Of a stretch of DNA of 64,000 bases, positions 1 to 11,700 are shown piece by piece. The DNA lies in contig CAVYDG010000011.1 in NCBI GenBank assembly GCA_963767245.1, forward strand, positions 186,001 to 250,000. The letters are read 5' to 3'. The translations under genes were made by a program, and so were the position numbers. Within the stretch, counting starts at the first letter, position 1; each line of letters begins with the position of its first letter. Source of the stretch: Roseiarcus sp963767245. GTDB lineage: Bacteria; Pseudomonadota; Alphaproteobacteria; Rhizobiales; Beijerinckiaceae. Under the pieces are notes generated by a model that saw only the letters and a list, made by a program, of their open reading frames with translations, was not told the DNA's origin and did not search any database.

Positions 1-41
1 GACAGGAAAGTCTTGGCGAAATCAAGCGCTGTAGCGGTCAT
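1..41 (-). CDS. 5' end of an unidentified gene (partial)
   Basis: A minus-strand ATG at 41 is preceded by a good Shine-Dalgarno (GGAGG, complement of 46-50) and opens a frame reading MTATALDFAKTFL before the window ends. Thirteen residues are too few to identify the product. A perfect CRP-type palindrome lies about 75 bp upstream (113-128), so this gene may be catabolite-controlled. The start call rests only on the ATG plus ribosome-binding site. Confidence 0.5.
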   Translation of the reverse strand, partial: MTATALDFAKTFL

Positions 42-112
42 GTCGCCTCCTTAGTTCGTCGCGCAACCTTCCGACTGTCGGATCTTTCCTAATCCCTCTC
101 CGGCAAGTTAGC

Positions 113-128
113 TGTGATTGAGCTCACA
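113..128. promoter_or_regulatory. CRP/FNR-type palindrome
   Basis: TGTGATTGAGCTCACA is an exact TGTGA-N6-TCACA palindrome, the classical CRP-family half-site pair. It lies between a minus-strand gene starting at 41 and a plus-strand gene starting at 442, closer to the former. The same exact pattern recurs at 14339, 20567 and 30504. The remaining sequence between 42 and 441 shows no other feature I can support. Confidence 0.6.
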
Positions 129-441
129 GGGTACTGGGCGCCTCTACCCATACCGGGCGATCCCGCCAGGCGGGCTGGAAGAAAAATACTGTCAGCTGGT
201 GTCGATCCTTGATCCCCGATCCCCAGGAATTGCCTCTATCGGAAATGCGGCGGAGTCAAAGAAGGAGAAGGTCCGCTCCTCGCAACCCCAAATCTGTCCA
301 TAAGTCGTATCGTTATCAATGACTTACGGAGGCCACAGGACAAAATCCGCAACATTTTCTTCTGTTTTTCGAAAATCAGTGCTATCCTGCCTCTTTCGAA
401 TCCGAAGGCCGCCAGCACGCGGCCCGAAAGCGAGGCAATTC

Positions 442-993
442 ATGGCAAACGAACTCGGCGCCGCCCCGAAACGGCGGCTCAATGCGCATGCGCGCGAGGT
501 GCGCTGTGCGCGCATTCTCGCCCGTCTCCGCGAGGGCTTCGCCTATGACGAGATCGCGCGCGACGAGCGGCTGACCGCCGAGCGGGTCCGCCAGATCGTG
601 CGCGAGGCGCTCGAGCAGCGCTTGCCCGACGAGGACACCGACCACGCCAAGCTCCAGCTCGCGCGCATTCAACCGGCGATGCGGGTCGCGGCGGCGGCGG
701 TCGAGGAGGGCGATGTGACGGCGATCGCCCCGCTGCTCAAAGTGCTCGACCGGCTCGACCGCTACCAGAAGACGGCCAGGGTCAACCAGGTCTATGACGA
801 CAGCGCGCGCGAGAAGCTGTTCGAGAAGCTCAACCGGGTCGCCGCCAATCTCGGCCTGCCCGTGATCGAGGACCCCCTGAAGGCCAAGCCGAAGCCGGCG
901 CCCGAGGCCGCTCCGGCCCCGGAACTGGAGGCCCCGAAGCCGCCTGCCGACGAGAAAGAAAAAATGCCCTGGGGGGTGGGCGCAAGGGGTTGA
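442..993 (+). CDS. Helix-turn-helix (sigma-70 region 4-like) protein, 183 aa
   Basis: I do not recognise a named family. Residues about 20-55 form a sigma-70 region 4-like or terminase-small-subunit-like helix-turn-helix (AYDEIARDERLTAERVRQIV), suggesting DNA binding. The middle (about 70-145) is predicted helical and charged. The last 35 residues are a Pro/Ala/Glu/Lys-rich tail of low complexity. The ATG at 442 is chosen because the N-terminus then begins cleanly (MANELGAAPKRR). The frame is open further upstream to 319, but that extension is Arg-rich and unlike the rest. Proteins of this look occur near integrated elements in alphaproteobacteria, but no phage genes adjoin it here. A regulatory role is inference. 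Confidence 0.6.
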   Translation: MANELGAAPKRRLNAHAREVRCARILARLREGFAYDEIARDERLTAERVRQIVREALEQRLPDEDTDHAKLQLARIQPAMRVAAAAVEEGDVTAIAPLLKVLDRLDRYQKTARVNQVYDDSAREKLFEKLNRVAANLGLPVIEDPLKAKPKPAPEAAPAPELEAPKPPADEKEKMPWGVGARG

Positions 994-1010
994 AAAAGCT
1001 CGATCCCGCC

Positions 1011-1101
1011 AAGCCAATCCAAGCCTTTTCCTTTTCCGGGCTTGGCCGGGGCTTGGCTGGGTTTGGCCCGATTTGGCCGAATTTGGCTTGGGCCGGGAAT
1101 T
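1011..1101. repeat. TTGGC-rich low-complexity stretch
   Basis: About 90 bp directly after the 442-993 gene contains TTGGC or its complement GCCAA roughly every 10 bp. It is not a clean tandem repeat. Together with the REP-like element at 1192 it fills the 320-bp gap before the lepA stop codon. Confidence 0.4.
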
Positions 1102-1191
1102 GCGCCCGAGGCGCGGAACGGCTCGTCAGCCGCGAGCGGCGGCATAATTGTTCTGCGGACGAAGTATAAAAGTTAGTTCCGAAAGCGCCGC

Positions 1192-1282
1192 CGTCATTGC
1201 GAGGAGCGCAGCGACGAAGCAATCCATGGAACTTAGAAGGCCTCACCTTCTCCTGGATTGCTTTGCTCCGCTCGCAATGACG
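1192..1282. repeat. REP-like palindromic element, copy A
   Basis: Outer arms CGTCATTGCGAG and CTCGCAATGACG are perfect inverted complements. Internal blocks (CGAAGCAATCCA near 1215 and TGGATTGCTTTG near 1254) pair as well, giving a long imperfect hairpin of about 90 bp. A second diverged copy is at 12046-12173. This matches the interspersed intergenic palindromes common in alphaproteobacterial genomes. Here it lies just beyond the lepA stop, where it could also stop transcription or protect mRNA 3' ends. Confidence 0.8.
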
Positions 1283-1317
1283 GCACAGCTGAAGCAAAAG
1301 AAATAAGCAAAAGGATC

Positions 1318-3125
<1,808 letters not shown>

Positions 3126-3367
3126 GGGGCGCGGGATAGCAGGGCGCGCCCGGGAAGGGAACGGGATTTGAGGGGGCGGCGCCGGTGCATGGATCAAGCC
3201 GCCCGGTTGCGCCTCGAAAAGTCCTATGTTAGGCAACGCCCGCCTTTGGATTACGCCGGCCGGCGCGCTCATCTACGAGAAGCGGAATCAACAGGAATTC
3301 CTGAGGTTCGCGGGGCTTGTGGGAGAGCAGCGCGCGTGGCCTTGAGCGCGTAGTGGGGTGACCGGCA

Positions 3368-3931
3368 TTGGCACAGGACGACACGATCGTTTCGGGAGTT
3401 GCGGGACGCTACGCGTCCGCCCTGTTCTCGCTCGCTCTTGACGAGCGCCAGACCGACGCCGTCGCCGACGCCTTGGCGAGATTCGATGCGCTGATCGCAG
3501 GGAGCCCGGATCTCGAACGGCTGGTGCGGAGCCCGGTGTTCTCCGCCGCCGATCAGCTCAAGGCGCTCGACGCGATTCTGGCCGACGCCAACATCGGCGG
3601 GATCGCCGCCAACTTCATCCGCCTGGTCACTTCGAAGCGCCGTCTGTTCATCATCCGCGAGATGATCGCCGACTACCGCAAGCTCAATGACGCGCATCGC
3701 GGCGTGATCCAGGCGGACGTGACCAGCGCGACCGCGCTCACCGACGCCCATATCGCCGCGCTCAAAGACTCGCTGCGCGCCGCCTCGGGCGGCCGTGAGG
3801 TGGATCTCAACGTCAAGCTCGACCCGTCGATCATCGGCGGCCTGATCGTCAAGCTCGGTTCGCGCATGGTCGACGGCTCGCTCAAGACCAAGCTCAACGC
3901 AATTCGACTAGCCATGAAAGAGGTCGGCTGA
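3368..3931 (+). CDS. atpH: ATP synthase F1 delta subunit
   Basis: Delta (OSCP) subunit, 187 aa, which ties the top of the F1 alpha3beta3 head to the peripheral stalk on the cytoplasmic side. The N-terminal helical domain begins VSGVAGRYASALFSLAL, the family signature. The conserved C-terminus includes IIGGLIVKLGSRMVDGSL. A TTG start is used (MAQDDTIV..) with GGGGTGA about 8 bp upstream; no ATG in a suitable place competes. First gene of atpHAGDC; its TGA overlaps the atpA ATG by one base. The F0 genes are not here, as is usual in Hyphomicrobiales where F0 and F1 are separate. Confidence 0.96.
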   Translation: MAQDDTIVSGVAGRYASALFSLALDERQTDAVADALARFDALIAGSPDLERLVRSPVFSAADQLKALDAILADANIGGIAANFIRLVTSKRRLFIIREMIADYRKLNDAHRGVIQADVTSATALTDAHIAALKDSLRAASGGREVDLNVKLDPSIIGGLIVKLGSRMVDGSLKTKLNAIRLAMKEVG

Positions 3932-5460
3932 TGGATATCCGCGCCGCAGAAATCTCCTCGATCCTGAAGAGTCAGATCGCCAACTTCGGCGCCGAAGCGC
4001 AGGTGACCGAGGTCGGTCAGGTGCTGAGCGTAGGCGATGGTATCGCGCGTGCTTACGGACTCGACAAGGTCGAGGCCGGCGAAATGGTCGAGTTCGAAAA
4101 CGGCACGCGCGGTATGGCGCTGAATCTCGAGAGCGACAATGTCGGCATCGTCATTTTCGGCTCGGACCGCGAGATCAAGGAAGGCCAGACCGTCAAGCGC
4201 ACCGGCGCGATCGTCGATGTGCCCATCGGCAAGGAGCTTCTCGGCCGCGTCGTCGACGCGCTCGGCAATCCGATCGACGGCAAGGGCCCGATCAACGCGG
4301 CAAAACGCACCCGCGTCGACATCAAGGCGCCCGGCATCATTCCCCGCAAGTCGGTAAGCGAGCCGATGGCGACCGGGCTCAAGGCGATCGACAGCATGAT
4401 TCCGATCGGCCGCGGCCAGCGCGAACTCATCATCGGCGACCGGCAGACGGGCAAGACCGCGATCGCCCTCGACACCATTCTCAACCAGAAGTCGCTGAAT
4501 CAGGGCGGCGACGAAACGAAGAAACTCTATTGCGTTTATGTCGCGATTGGGCAGAAGCGGTCGACGGTCGCCCAGTTCGCCAAGGTGCTCGAGGAGCATG
4601 GCGCGCTCGAATATACGATCATCGTCGCCGCCACCGCCTCCGATCCGGCGCCGATGCAATTCCTCGCCCCCTTCTCGGGCTGCGCGATCGGCGAGTTCTT
4701 CCGCGACAACGGCATGCACGCGGTCATCGTTTACGATGACCTCTCCAAGCAAGCGGTCGCCTATCGCCAGATGTCGCTCCTGCTGCGACGTCCGCCGGGC
4801 CGCGAAGCCTATCCTGGCGACGTGTTCTATCTCCATTCGCGCCTGCTCGAGCGCGCCGCCAAGTTCAACAAGGACAACGGATCGGGCTCGCTGACCGCTC
4901 TGCCGATCATCGAAACCCAGGCCAATGACGTTTCGGCCTATATCCCGACCAATGTGATTTCGATCACCGACGGGCAAATCTTTCTCGAGACGGATCTGTT
5001 CTACCAGGGCGTGCGCCCGGCGGTGAACGTTGGCCTTTCGGTGTCGAGGGTGGGGTCGGCCGCGCAGACCAAGGCGACCAAGAAGGTTGCCGGCAAGATC
5101 AAGGGCGAGCTCGCGCAATACCGCGAGATGGCGGCGTTCGCGCAGTTCGGCTCCGATCTCGACGCCGTCACCCAACGCCTGCTCAATCGCGGCGCGCGGT
5201 TGACCGAGCTTCTCAAGCAACCGCAGTTTTCGCCGCTCAAGATGGAAGAGCAGGTTTGCGTCATCTACGCCGGCGTCAACGGCTATCTCGACAAATTGCC
5301 GCTCGACAAGGTGCGGCCGTTTGAAGACGGGCTTCTCAGTTTTCTGCGGGCGAAGAACCCGGATATTCTGGATTCCATCCGCTCCTCGAACGATCTGCCG
5401 AATGACGTCGAAGCGAAGCTGAAAACTGCGGTCGAATCTTACGCAGGGACTTTTGCCTAA
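3931..5460 (+). CDS. atpA: ATP synthase F1 alpha subunit
   Basis: Alpha subunit, 509 aa (typical 505-515), forming the non-catalytic nucleotide sites of the F1 hexamer. The N-terminus MDIRAAEISSILKSQI is typical of alphaproteobacteria. The P-loop GDRQTGKT lies at residues 169-176, and the later PGREAYPGDVFYLHSRLLER and VGLSVSRVGSAAQ blocks are intact. The frame is uninterrupted. Translation is probably coupled to atpH through a one-base TGATG overlap. A 67-bp gap separates it from atpG. Confidence 0.98.
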   Translation: MDIRAAEISSILKSQIANFGAEAQVTEVGQVLSVGDGIARAYGLDKVEAGEMVEFENGTRGMALNLESDNVGIVIFGSDREIKEGQTVKRTGAIVDVPIGKELLGRVVDALGNPIDGKGPINAAKRTRVDIKAPGIIPRKSVSEPMATGLKAIDSMIPIGRGQRELIIGDRQTGKTAIALDTILNQKSLNQGGDETKKLYCVYVAIGQKRSTVAQFAKVLEEHGALEYTIIVAATASDPAPMQFLAPFSGCAIGEFFRDNGMHAVIVYDDLSKQAVAYRQMSLLLRRPPGREAYPGDVFYLHSRLLERAAKFNKDNGSGSLTALPIIETQANDVSAYIPTNVISITDGQIFLETDLFYQGVRPAVNVGLSVSRVGSAAQTKATKKVAGKIKGELAQYREMAAFAQFGSDLDAVTQRLLNRGARLTELLKQPQFSPLKMEEQVCVIYAGVNGYLDKLPLDKVRPFEDGLLSFLRAKNPDILDSIRSSNDLPNDVEAKLKTAVESYAGTFA

Positions 5461-5527
5461 GATGGACCGATGTATCATTCAGTCGTTCGCTCGTCTTGAA
5501 GCGTCGCGTGCTCGGAGGCGCTGAGCG

Positions 5528-6394
5528 ATGCCGTCGCTAAAAGAGCTTCGAAACCGGATCGCCTCGGTCAAGTCGACGCAGAAGATCACCAAGGCGATGC
5601 AGATGGTCGCGGTTTCGAAGCTGCGGCGGGCGCAAAGCGCGGTCGAAGCAGCCCGGCCTTATGCCGAGCAGCTCGAAGCGGTGCTGACAAATCTGGCCGG
5701 CGCGGCGACTGACGGCCAAGGCCCGCGCCTTCTCGTCGGCAGCGGCTCGGACCAGGTTCATCTTCTGGTCGTCTGCACGGGCGAGCGCGGATTGTGCGGC
5801 GCCTTCAATACCGCGATCGTGCGGCTCGCGCGCGATAAGGCCAACGCCCTTGCGAGCGAGGGCAAAACGGTCAAGATCCTCTGCGTCGGCAAGAAGGGCT
5901 ACGACCAGCTTCGCCGTACCCACGAGAAGCAGATTCTGGAGCTCATCGACCTGCGAGCCGTGCGAACGATCTCGTACGGAACGGCGCAACCAATCGCCGC
6001 CAAGGTGATCGAGCTGTTCGACAACGGCGGGTTCGACGTCTGCACGCTCTTCTTCTCGCGTTTCAGGTCGGTGATCGCGCAGATCCCGACCGCCCAACAA
6101 CTCATTCCGCCGGAGCTCGGGCCGAAGGACGAGAAGGCCCCGGTTTACGACTACGAACCGGACGAGGGCGAAATCCTCGCCGAACTGCTGCCGCGCGCAG
6201 TCGCGGTGCGCATCTACCGGGCGCTGCTTGAGAATGCGGCCTCGTTCTTCGGCGCCCAAATGAGCGCGATGGACAACGCCACCCGCAACGCCGGCGATAT
6301 GGTGAAGAAGTACACGCTTCGCTACAATCGCACCCGCCAGGCGATGATCACCAAGGAATTGATCGAGATCATTTCGGGCGCTGAAGCGCTCTAA
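5528..6394 (+). CDS. atpG: ATP synthase F1 gamma subunit
   Basis: Gamma subunit, 288 aa, the rotating central shaft of F1. The N-terminus MPSLKELRNRIASVKSTQKI and the C-terminal coiled-coil block with MSAMDNATRNAGDM and LRYNRTRQAMITKELIEI are the two conserved helices that insert into the alpha3beta3 core. The CTGERGLCGAFN motif sits in the Rossmann-like middle domain. GGAGGCG lies upstream of the ATG. Third gene of the F1 operon, intact. Confidence 0.97.
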   Translation: MPSLKELRNRIASVKSTQKITKAMQMVAVSKLRRAQSAVEAARPYAEQLEAVLTNLAGAATDGQGPRLLVGSGSDQVHLLVVCTGERGLCGAFNTAIVRLARDKANALASEGKTVKILCVGKKGYDQLRRTHEKQILELIDLRAVRTISYGTAQPIAAKVIELFDNGGFDVCTLFFSRFRSVIAQIPTAQQLIPPELGPKDEKAPVYDYEPDEGEILAELLPRAVAVRIYRALLENAASFFGAQMSAMDNATRNAGDMVKKYTLRYNRTRQAMITKELIEIISGAEAL

Positions 6395-6436
6395 CCCACT
6401 CGTCGTCTCCTGAGCATCGGAACAAGGACGTCAGAA

Positions 6437-7878
6437 ATGGCCAATATCGCGAATGCCACCGGCCGCATCACCCAGGTGATCGGCGCTGTCGTCGACGTAA
6501 AGTTCGACAGCTACCTGCCGCCCATTCTCAACGCGATCGAGACCATGAACAATGGAAATCGCCTCGTGCTCGAAGTCGCTCAGCATCTGGGCGAGAACAC
6601 CGTGCGCTGCATCGCCATGGACATTTCGGAAGGTCTGGTGCGGGGCCAGGAAGTCGTCGACACCGGGGCGCCGATCTCGGTCCCGGTCGGCGAGGGCACG
6701 CTCGGGCGGATCATGAATGTCGTCGGCGACCCGGTCGATGAAGCTGGCCCAATTCCGATGGAGGCTCGCCGCGCGATCCATCAGCCGACCCCCGCATATG
6801 TCGAGCAGTCGACGGAAGCACAGATTTCTCATCACCGGCATCAAGGTCGTCGACCTGCTCGCGCCTTACGCCAAGGGTGGCAAGATCGGCCTCTTCGGCG
6901 GCGCGGGCGTAGGCAAGACGGTGCTGATCCAGGAACTCATCAACAACGTCGCCAAGACCCATGGCGGCAATTCGGTGTTCGCGGGCGTCGGCGAGCGCAC
7001 CCGCGAGGGCAACGACCTCTATCACGAGTTCATCGAGTTCGAAAGTCAACGCCGATCCGCATCATCCCGACTCGGGCGTAAAGTCGAAATGTGCGCTGGT
7101 GTTTGGCCAGATGAACGAGCCGCCCGGCGCACGTATGCGGGTCGGATTGGCCGGCGTCACCGTCGCCGAGCACTTCCGCGACCAGGGTCAAGATGTGCTC
7201 TTGTTCATCGACAACATCTTCCGCTTCACCCAGGCCGGCTCGGAAGTGTCGGCGCTGCTCGGCCGCATCCCTTCGGCGGTCGGTTATCAGCCGACGCTCG
7301 CGACCGACATGGGGGCGTTGCAGGAGCGGATCACCACTACGACAAAAGGTTCGATCACCTCGGTGCAGGCGATCTACGTCCCCGCCGACGACCTGACCGA
7401 TCCCGCGCCTGCGACCTCTTTCGCCCATCTCGACGCGACGACCGTGCTGTCGCGCGCGATCTCGGAAAAGGGCATCTACCCGGCGGTCGACCCGCTTGAT
7501 TCGACCTCGCGCATGCTGACCGCCGCAATCGTCGGCGAAGAGCATTACAACGTCGCCCGACAGGTGCAGCAGGTGCTGCAGCGCTACAAGGCGCTGCAGG
7601 ACATCATCGCCATCCTCGGCATGGACGAACTGTCGGAAGAGGATAAACAGATCGTCGCCCGCGCGCGCAAGATCGAGCGGTTCCTGTCGCAGCCGTTCGA
7701 CGTCGCTGCCGTGTTTACCGGAACGCCCGGCGTGCAGGTCAGGATCGAGGACACCGTCAAGGGCTTCAAGGGCATCGTCGAAGGCAAGTACGACAGCCTG
7801 CCGGAGGCGGCCTTCTACATGGTCGGGACGATCGATCAGGCGGTCGAAAAAGCCAAGAAGCTCGCCGCCGAGGCTTGA
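6437..7878 (+). CDS. atpD: ATP synthase F1 beta subunit, read through two single-base indels
   Basis: Catalytic beta subunit. The P-loop GGAGVGKT is near residue 154, followed by GERTREGNDLYHEF, then LFIDNIFRFTQAGSEVSALLGR and the DELSEEDK loop. One extra T at 6825-6827 (CAGATTTCTC for CAGATTCTC) breaks EAQILITGIKVVDLLAP. One extra T at 7038-7039 (GAGTTCGAAA for GAGTCGAAA) breaks YHEFIESKVNADP. Removing both gives 479 residues, the usual length. As beta is indispensable for the enzyme and its neighbours are intact, these are best explained as read errors. Both extra bases fall inside what would be GANTC sites. Confidence 0.95.
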
Positions 7879-7902
7879 CGCGCAGTTTGTCCAGGGATCG
7901 CC

Positions 7903-8301
7903 ATGGCCACTTTCCACTTCGAACTGGTGTCACCGGAGAGAGTGCTGTTCAACGGCGCCGCTCAGTCGGTCCTCGTGCCTGGCAGTGAAGGCGACTTCCT
8001 GGTGCTGAGCGAACACGCGCCGGTCATGACGTCGATGCGTCCCGGCGTCGTCGGCATCGACGACGCGGAGGGCAAACACCGTCGCGTATTTGTCCGCGGC
8101 GGATTTGCCGACGCCAGCCAGAAAGGTCTCATCCTGCTGGCGGAGACCGCCATCCCGTTCGAGGACTTGAGCGCCGACAGGCTCGGCCAGGAGATCAAGA
8201 ACGCGGAGGAGGATCTCGCTGACGCGAAGGAAGACCAGAAGCAGGACGCACAGGAAAAGCTCGACCGCCTGCGCGAACTCAAGGACGCGATCAAGCTTTG
8301 A
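7903..8301 (+). CDS. atpC: ATP synthase F1 epsilon subunit
   Basis: Epsilon subunit, 132 aa, which sits at the foot of the rotor and damps ATP hydrolysis. The N-terminal beta-sandwich starts TFHFELVSPERVLFNG and contains PGSEGDFLVLSEHAPVMTSM. The C-terminal part is a charged helical hairpin (LADAKEDQKQDAQEKLDRLRELK). Last gene of the operon. No T-rich hairpin terminator follows. Confidence 0.96.
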   Translation: MATFHFELVSPERVLFNGAAQSVLVPGSEGDFLVLSEHAPVMTSMRPGVVGIDDAEGKHRRVFVRGGFADASQKGLILLAETAIPFEDLSADRLGQEIKNAEEDLADAKEDQKQDAQEKLDRLRELKDAIKL

Positions 8302-8418
8302 CAGGGCGGGGGCGCGTTTCGCCTTTCACTTCGGCCCCGAATCGGGTTCTTAAATGGCGGGGCGTTGAACGGCCCCGGGGCGGGCGGCGGACGTCAGTTT
8401 GGAATGGCGAGCCGAAAG

Positions 8419-8463
8419 TTGACAAAAATTTTGGCCGATGCGACCGTTTCGTTACTGGGAGGA
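8419..8463 (+). promoter_or_regulatory. Candidate -35 box and ribosome-binding site of the lanthipeptide locus
   Basis: A perfect TTGACA is at 8419-8424, 50 bp before the precursor ATG, in a locally AT-rich patch. No convincing TATAAT is seen 16-18 bp further on, so promoter strength is uncertain. GGGAGGA at 8457-8463 is a strong Shine-Dalgarno, 5 bp before the ATG at 8469, and fixes that start against the longer open frame reaching back to 8298. Confidence 0.4.
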
Positions 8464-8468
8464 CGGTC

Positions 8469-8777
8469 ATGCCGAAGACAGCAATTGCTCAGTTCATTGA
8501 TAAGGTGAAAACGGATAAGGAGCTCCGGCAGAAAATCATTGCGGCGGAAAAGAAAGCTACGAAGCGCATCATAGACAGCCGGAAGGCGAATGTGGATGCG
8601 ATTGGGAAGATCGCCAAGGAGGCGGGCTTCGAGATCGACCGGGACCTGGTCCGCCCGGTAGCCACCCTTTTTCCTCAGGAAAGCGAGATCGAGGCTTCCT
8701 GCGGCTGGATAAAAAATACCTGCTGCTATGTCGTAACTTCATGCTTGCACTTCACGGATAAGCCAGTTTTGTCATAG
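8469..8777 (+). CDS. lanA: Nif11-leader lanthipeptide precursor peptide
   Basis: Ribosomally made precursor of a class II lanthipeptide, 102 aa. Residues 1-65 fit the Nif11-type leader: AIAQFIDKVKTDKELRQKI near the start and AIGKIAKEAGFEIDRDL ending it, the IAxxxGF(D/E) pattern of this family. The C-terminal core, about residues 77-102, is rich in ring-forming residues. Cys are at 78, 85, 86 and 92; Ser/Thr at 77, 84, 90, 91, 96 and 102, enough for four thioether rings. Leader charge and absence of Cys contrast sharply with the core. No GG or GA processing site is visible before the core, which is odd for Nif11 leaders. The stop is 6 bp before lanM, so the two are surely co-transcribed. Family call firm; ring pattern and cleavage site unknown. 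Confidence 0.88.
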   Translation: MPKTAIAQFIDKVKTDKELRQKIIAAEKKATKRIIDSRKANVDAIGKIAKEAGFEIDRDLVRPVATLFPQESEIEASCGWIKNTCCYVVTSCLHFTDKPVLS

Positions 8778-8783
8778 TCGAAA

Positions 8784-11700
8784 ATGACGTCCGAACGCTC
8801 GCCGCAGCAGAAACGGGCGGGCGAGATCGACGCTGAGGCATTCGACGTCAGACGCGCCTGGCTGACCGCGCTGGGGACGAGCGACATTGACGTGCTGGCG
8901 CGCCGGCTGAGCTTCGACGGCGCGTCGCTGGAAACGGCGCCGTTTTACTTCACGTCCCTGCTGAGCCCCGAGCCGGGGGCGTCGCGCTCCAGACTGGAGC
9001 ATTGGCTCAAGGGCGCGCCGGCGATCCAGGCCGGGCGACCGCCGGCCGTCGAGCCCCACCCGTTTGCGGACTTGTGGTCGGGCGTGGCGGATGCGGCGAT
9101 GCGGGACCTGGCGGAACGTCTTCCGGGCGAGGCCGCCGCCTATTACCAGACCGATCAACACGGATGGGGGCGGTTCGAAGGCGTTAGCCGGGACATCCGC
9201 GCGCTGATCGTGTCGGCCCTCTCGGCTGTGGGCGAACCTGTCCTGTGGGCGGAGTTCAACCTGCGCCGGAGCACGGGGGATATCGTTCTTGCGCATCTTC
9301 GCGCGGAGGACAGCGAGACCGGCGCGCTCCCGCGCGATATCTACTGCGATTTCCTTGATGACTTGCGCCGTGACCAGTGTCGATGGCTCACCGTCAAATA
9401 TCCGGCGCTCGCGCGGCGCATCTGCGCAACGGTCGACCGCTGTCTCGAATATTCCAGCGAAATGCTCGCTCGCGTGTTCGACGATCAGGCCGAGTTGAAG
9501 GCGCGTTTCCATCTGCCCCGCGATGCGGAGCTCACCTCGATTCTGGCCAATCTCAGCGACCCGCATCGCGGCGGCAAGACGGTGGCAAGACTGGAATTTC
9601 GGTCGGCCGCGGGCTCCGACGACGTCCATTGCCTGGGCTACAAACCCAAGGATCTTCGTCTCGATCAAGCGTTCCAGGAAATGATTGCGGAGCTTCCGTC
9701 GCTCGCGCCGGCGAGGGAGCCGCTTCCCAGCCTCGCCGTTCTGACCCGCTCCGGCTACGGATATATGGAATGGGTCACGCATCGGCCTTGCGCCGACGAA
9801 ACGGAACTGGAAGCCTTCTATTGGAACGCCGGCCGTCTCACCGCAATTCTGCACCTGCTCGGCGCGTCCGACTGCCACCATGGGAATCTGATTGCGCACG
9901 GCCGGTCGCTTTTCCTGATCGACGCCGAGACTCTCTTCGAAGGCGCCCCCGATCGTTCCGAAGGTGAGGGCGATCCCGAGTCCCCGACGCCGCTGCAGCA
10001 CAGAATGGCCTCGTCGGTCATCCGCACCGGCCTTCTTCCGCGATGGTCGTTTGTCGGTCGGCAACGGCTGCGCCTCGACAGCACCGCCCTCGGCGTCGAG
10101 GCGCCGCAAGCCCTGACTCGACGCGCGGAGGGATGGATCGGGCTGAACAGCGACGGCATGATCGCCGACGAGATCCTGGCGCCGGCCACCGTCCCGACCT
10201 CTCTCCCGGTCGATGCGGGAAGCCGCAACAGGCTCGGCGATTTCGCAGCCTCGTTCTGCGAAGGCTTCGAGGTCCAGCTGGCCGCAGTGGTCGACGACAA
10301 GACGCGCTGGCTCCACGACGGCGGGCCGCTGTCGCGGTTCAGGGGCTGCAAGCGGCGGTTCGTCCCGCGCGCCACCTGGATCTATTCCTGGCTGCGGACT
10401 GAGTTATTGACCCCCGCGGCGCTTTCCTCCGAGGCCGCCCAGCGCCTCGTTCTCGAGGAGCTTGCGCGGAGCTACCTCGTTTCGCGAACCCGACCCGGAA
10501 ACTGGCCGTTGTTCGCCCAGGAGGTCGCTCAACTGGATGAGCTCGACATTCCTTTCTTCGATCATGGGGTCGAAGACCGCGACATCGAATTGCCGGAAGG
10601 CCGCCGGTTCGAGAGGGCCCTTGCGCTTAGCGGATATGAAGCCGCGCGCCGCAGGATCGAGACGCTCGACCGTGCGGAAATCGCTTTCCAGATCCAGATC
10701 GTGCAAGGCTCCATCGCAGCCAAGCACGGCCACGCGAGTCACCTTCCGCAAGCCCGATCTGGAGGTTCGAAGCCGCCGGAGGGCGCCTTCACGGACGATG
10801 AGCGACGCGACGAAGCCCGCGCGATCGGCGAGCACCTGGTCAGGTCGGCGATCAGCTATGACGACGGCGGCGTCGAATGGCTCGGGATCGAGCACGCCGA
10901 GGATGCCGACAGGACGCAGTATGGCCCGCTCGGACCCTCGCTCTATGACGGTCGAATCGGGATCGCCCTGTTCCTTGCGGCCCTGGCCGATCGGACGGCG
11001 GCGGGCCCCGGCGCCTTTCGCAGAACGGCGCTCGCGGCCTGTTCCGACCTTCTCGGCATCATGTCGTCCGCCACCCCGGACCGCCTCCGCAGGTGGTGGC
11101 GCGATCAGCCGCTGGGGCTGGCCGGGTCGGGCGGCGCCCTTCTGGCGCTGCGACACCTGGCGGAGCTGGCGCCGGAGATCCGCGCCGCGGCGGACGCCGG
11201 GATTTCCCGACTTCTCGACGCGCTCGACGAGGACGCGCTGAGCGCGGACGAGCGGTTCGACATCGTGTTGGGCTGCGCGGGCCTGATCGGCCCGCTCACC
11301 GCGATCGGGACGCCGCGGGCCTTGCGGTTGGCGGAAGCGGCCGGCGATCACCTGGTTTCCCGCCAGGATGTTGGCGGAGGATGGCTTCTCCCGGACGTCG
11401 GCCCGAGAGCCTTGACCGGTTTTTCGCACGGAGCGTCCGGCATCGCCGCGGCGCTTACGAGGCTGCACGCAATCTCCGGGAACTCTCGCCAGCTTGAGGC
11501 GGCGGCGAAAGCGCTTCGCTACGAGAGAGACACGTTCGACGAATTGACGGCGAACTGGCCTGATTTTCGGGCGCCGTACGATCCGGGGGCGCCCGCGATT
11601 CATGCTGAGCTGGTGCCATGGAGCGCCCGGGATCGCCATGTCCAGACTTTGCTTCGAAGGCACGCCGCTCTGGGACGCCGCCGCCGAAGACGAGTTGCGG

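Noticed and set aside
994..1190. TTGGC-rich stretch as a binding-site array or CRISPR
   Set aside because: Spacing is irregular and unit boundaries are unclear; kept only as a low-complexity repeat.
3673..5478. A 601-codon open frame antisense to atpH/atpA
   Set aside because: It mirrors the atpA coding frame in GC-rich DNA, has Arg/Asp/Val-rich composition without domains, and the sense strand is certain.
8298..8468. N-terminal extension of the lanthipeptide precursor to 159 aa
   Set aside because: The added residues do not fit a Nif11 leader, and a strong GGGAGGA precedes the ATG at 8469.
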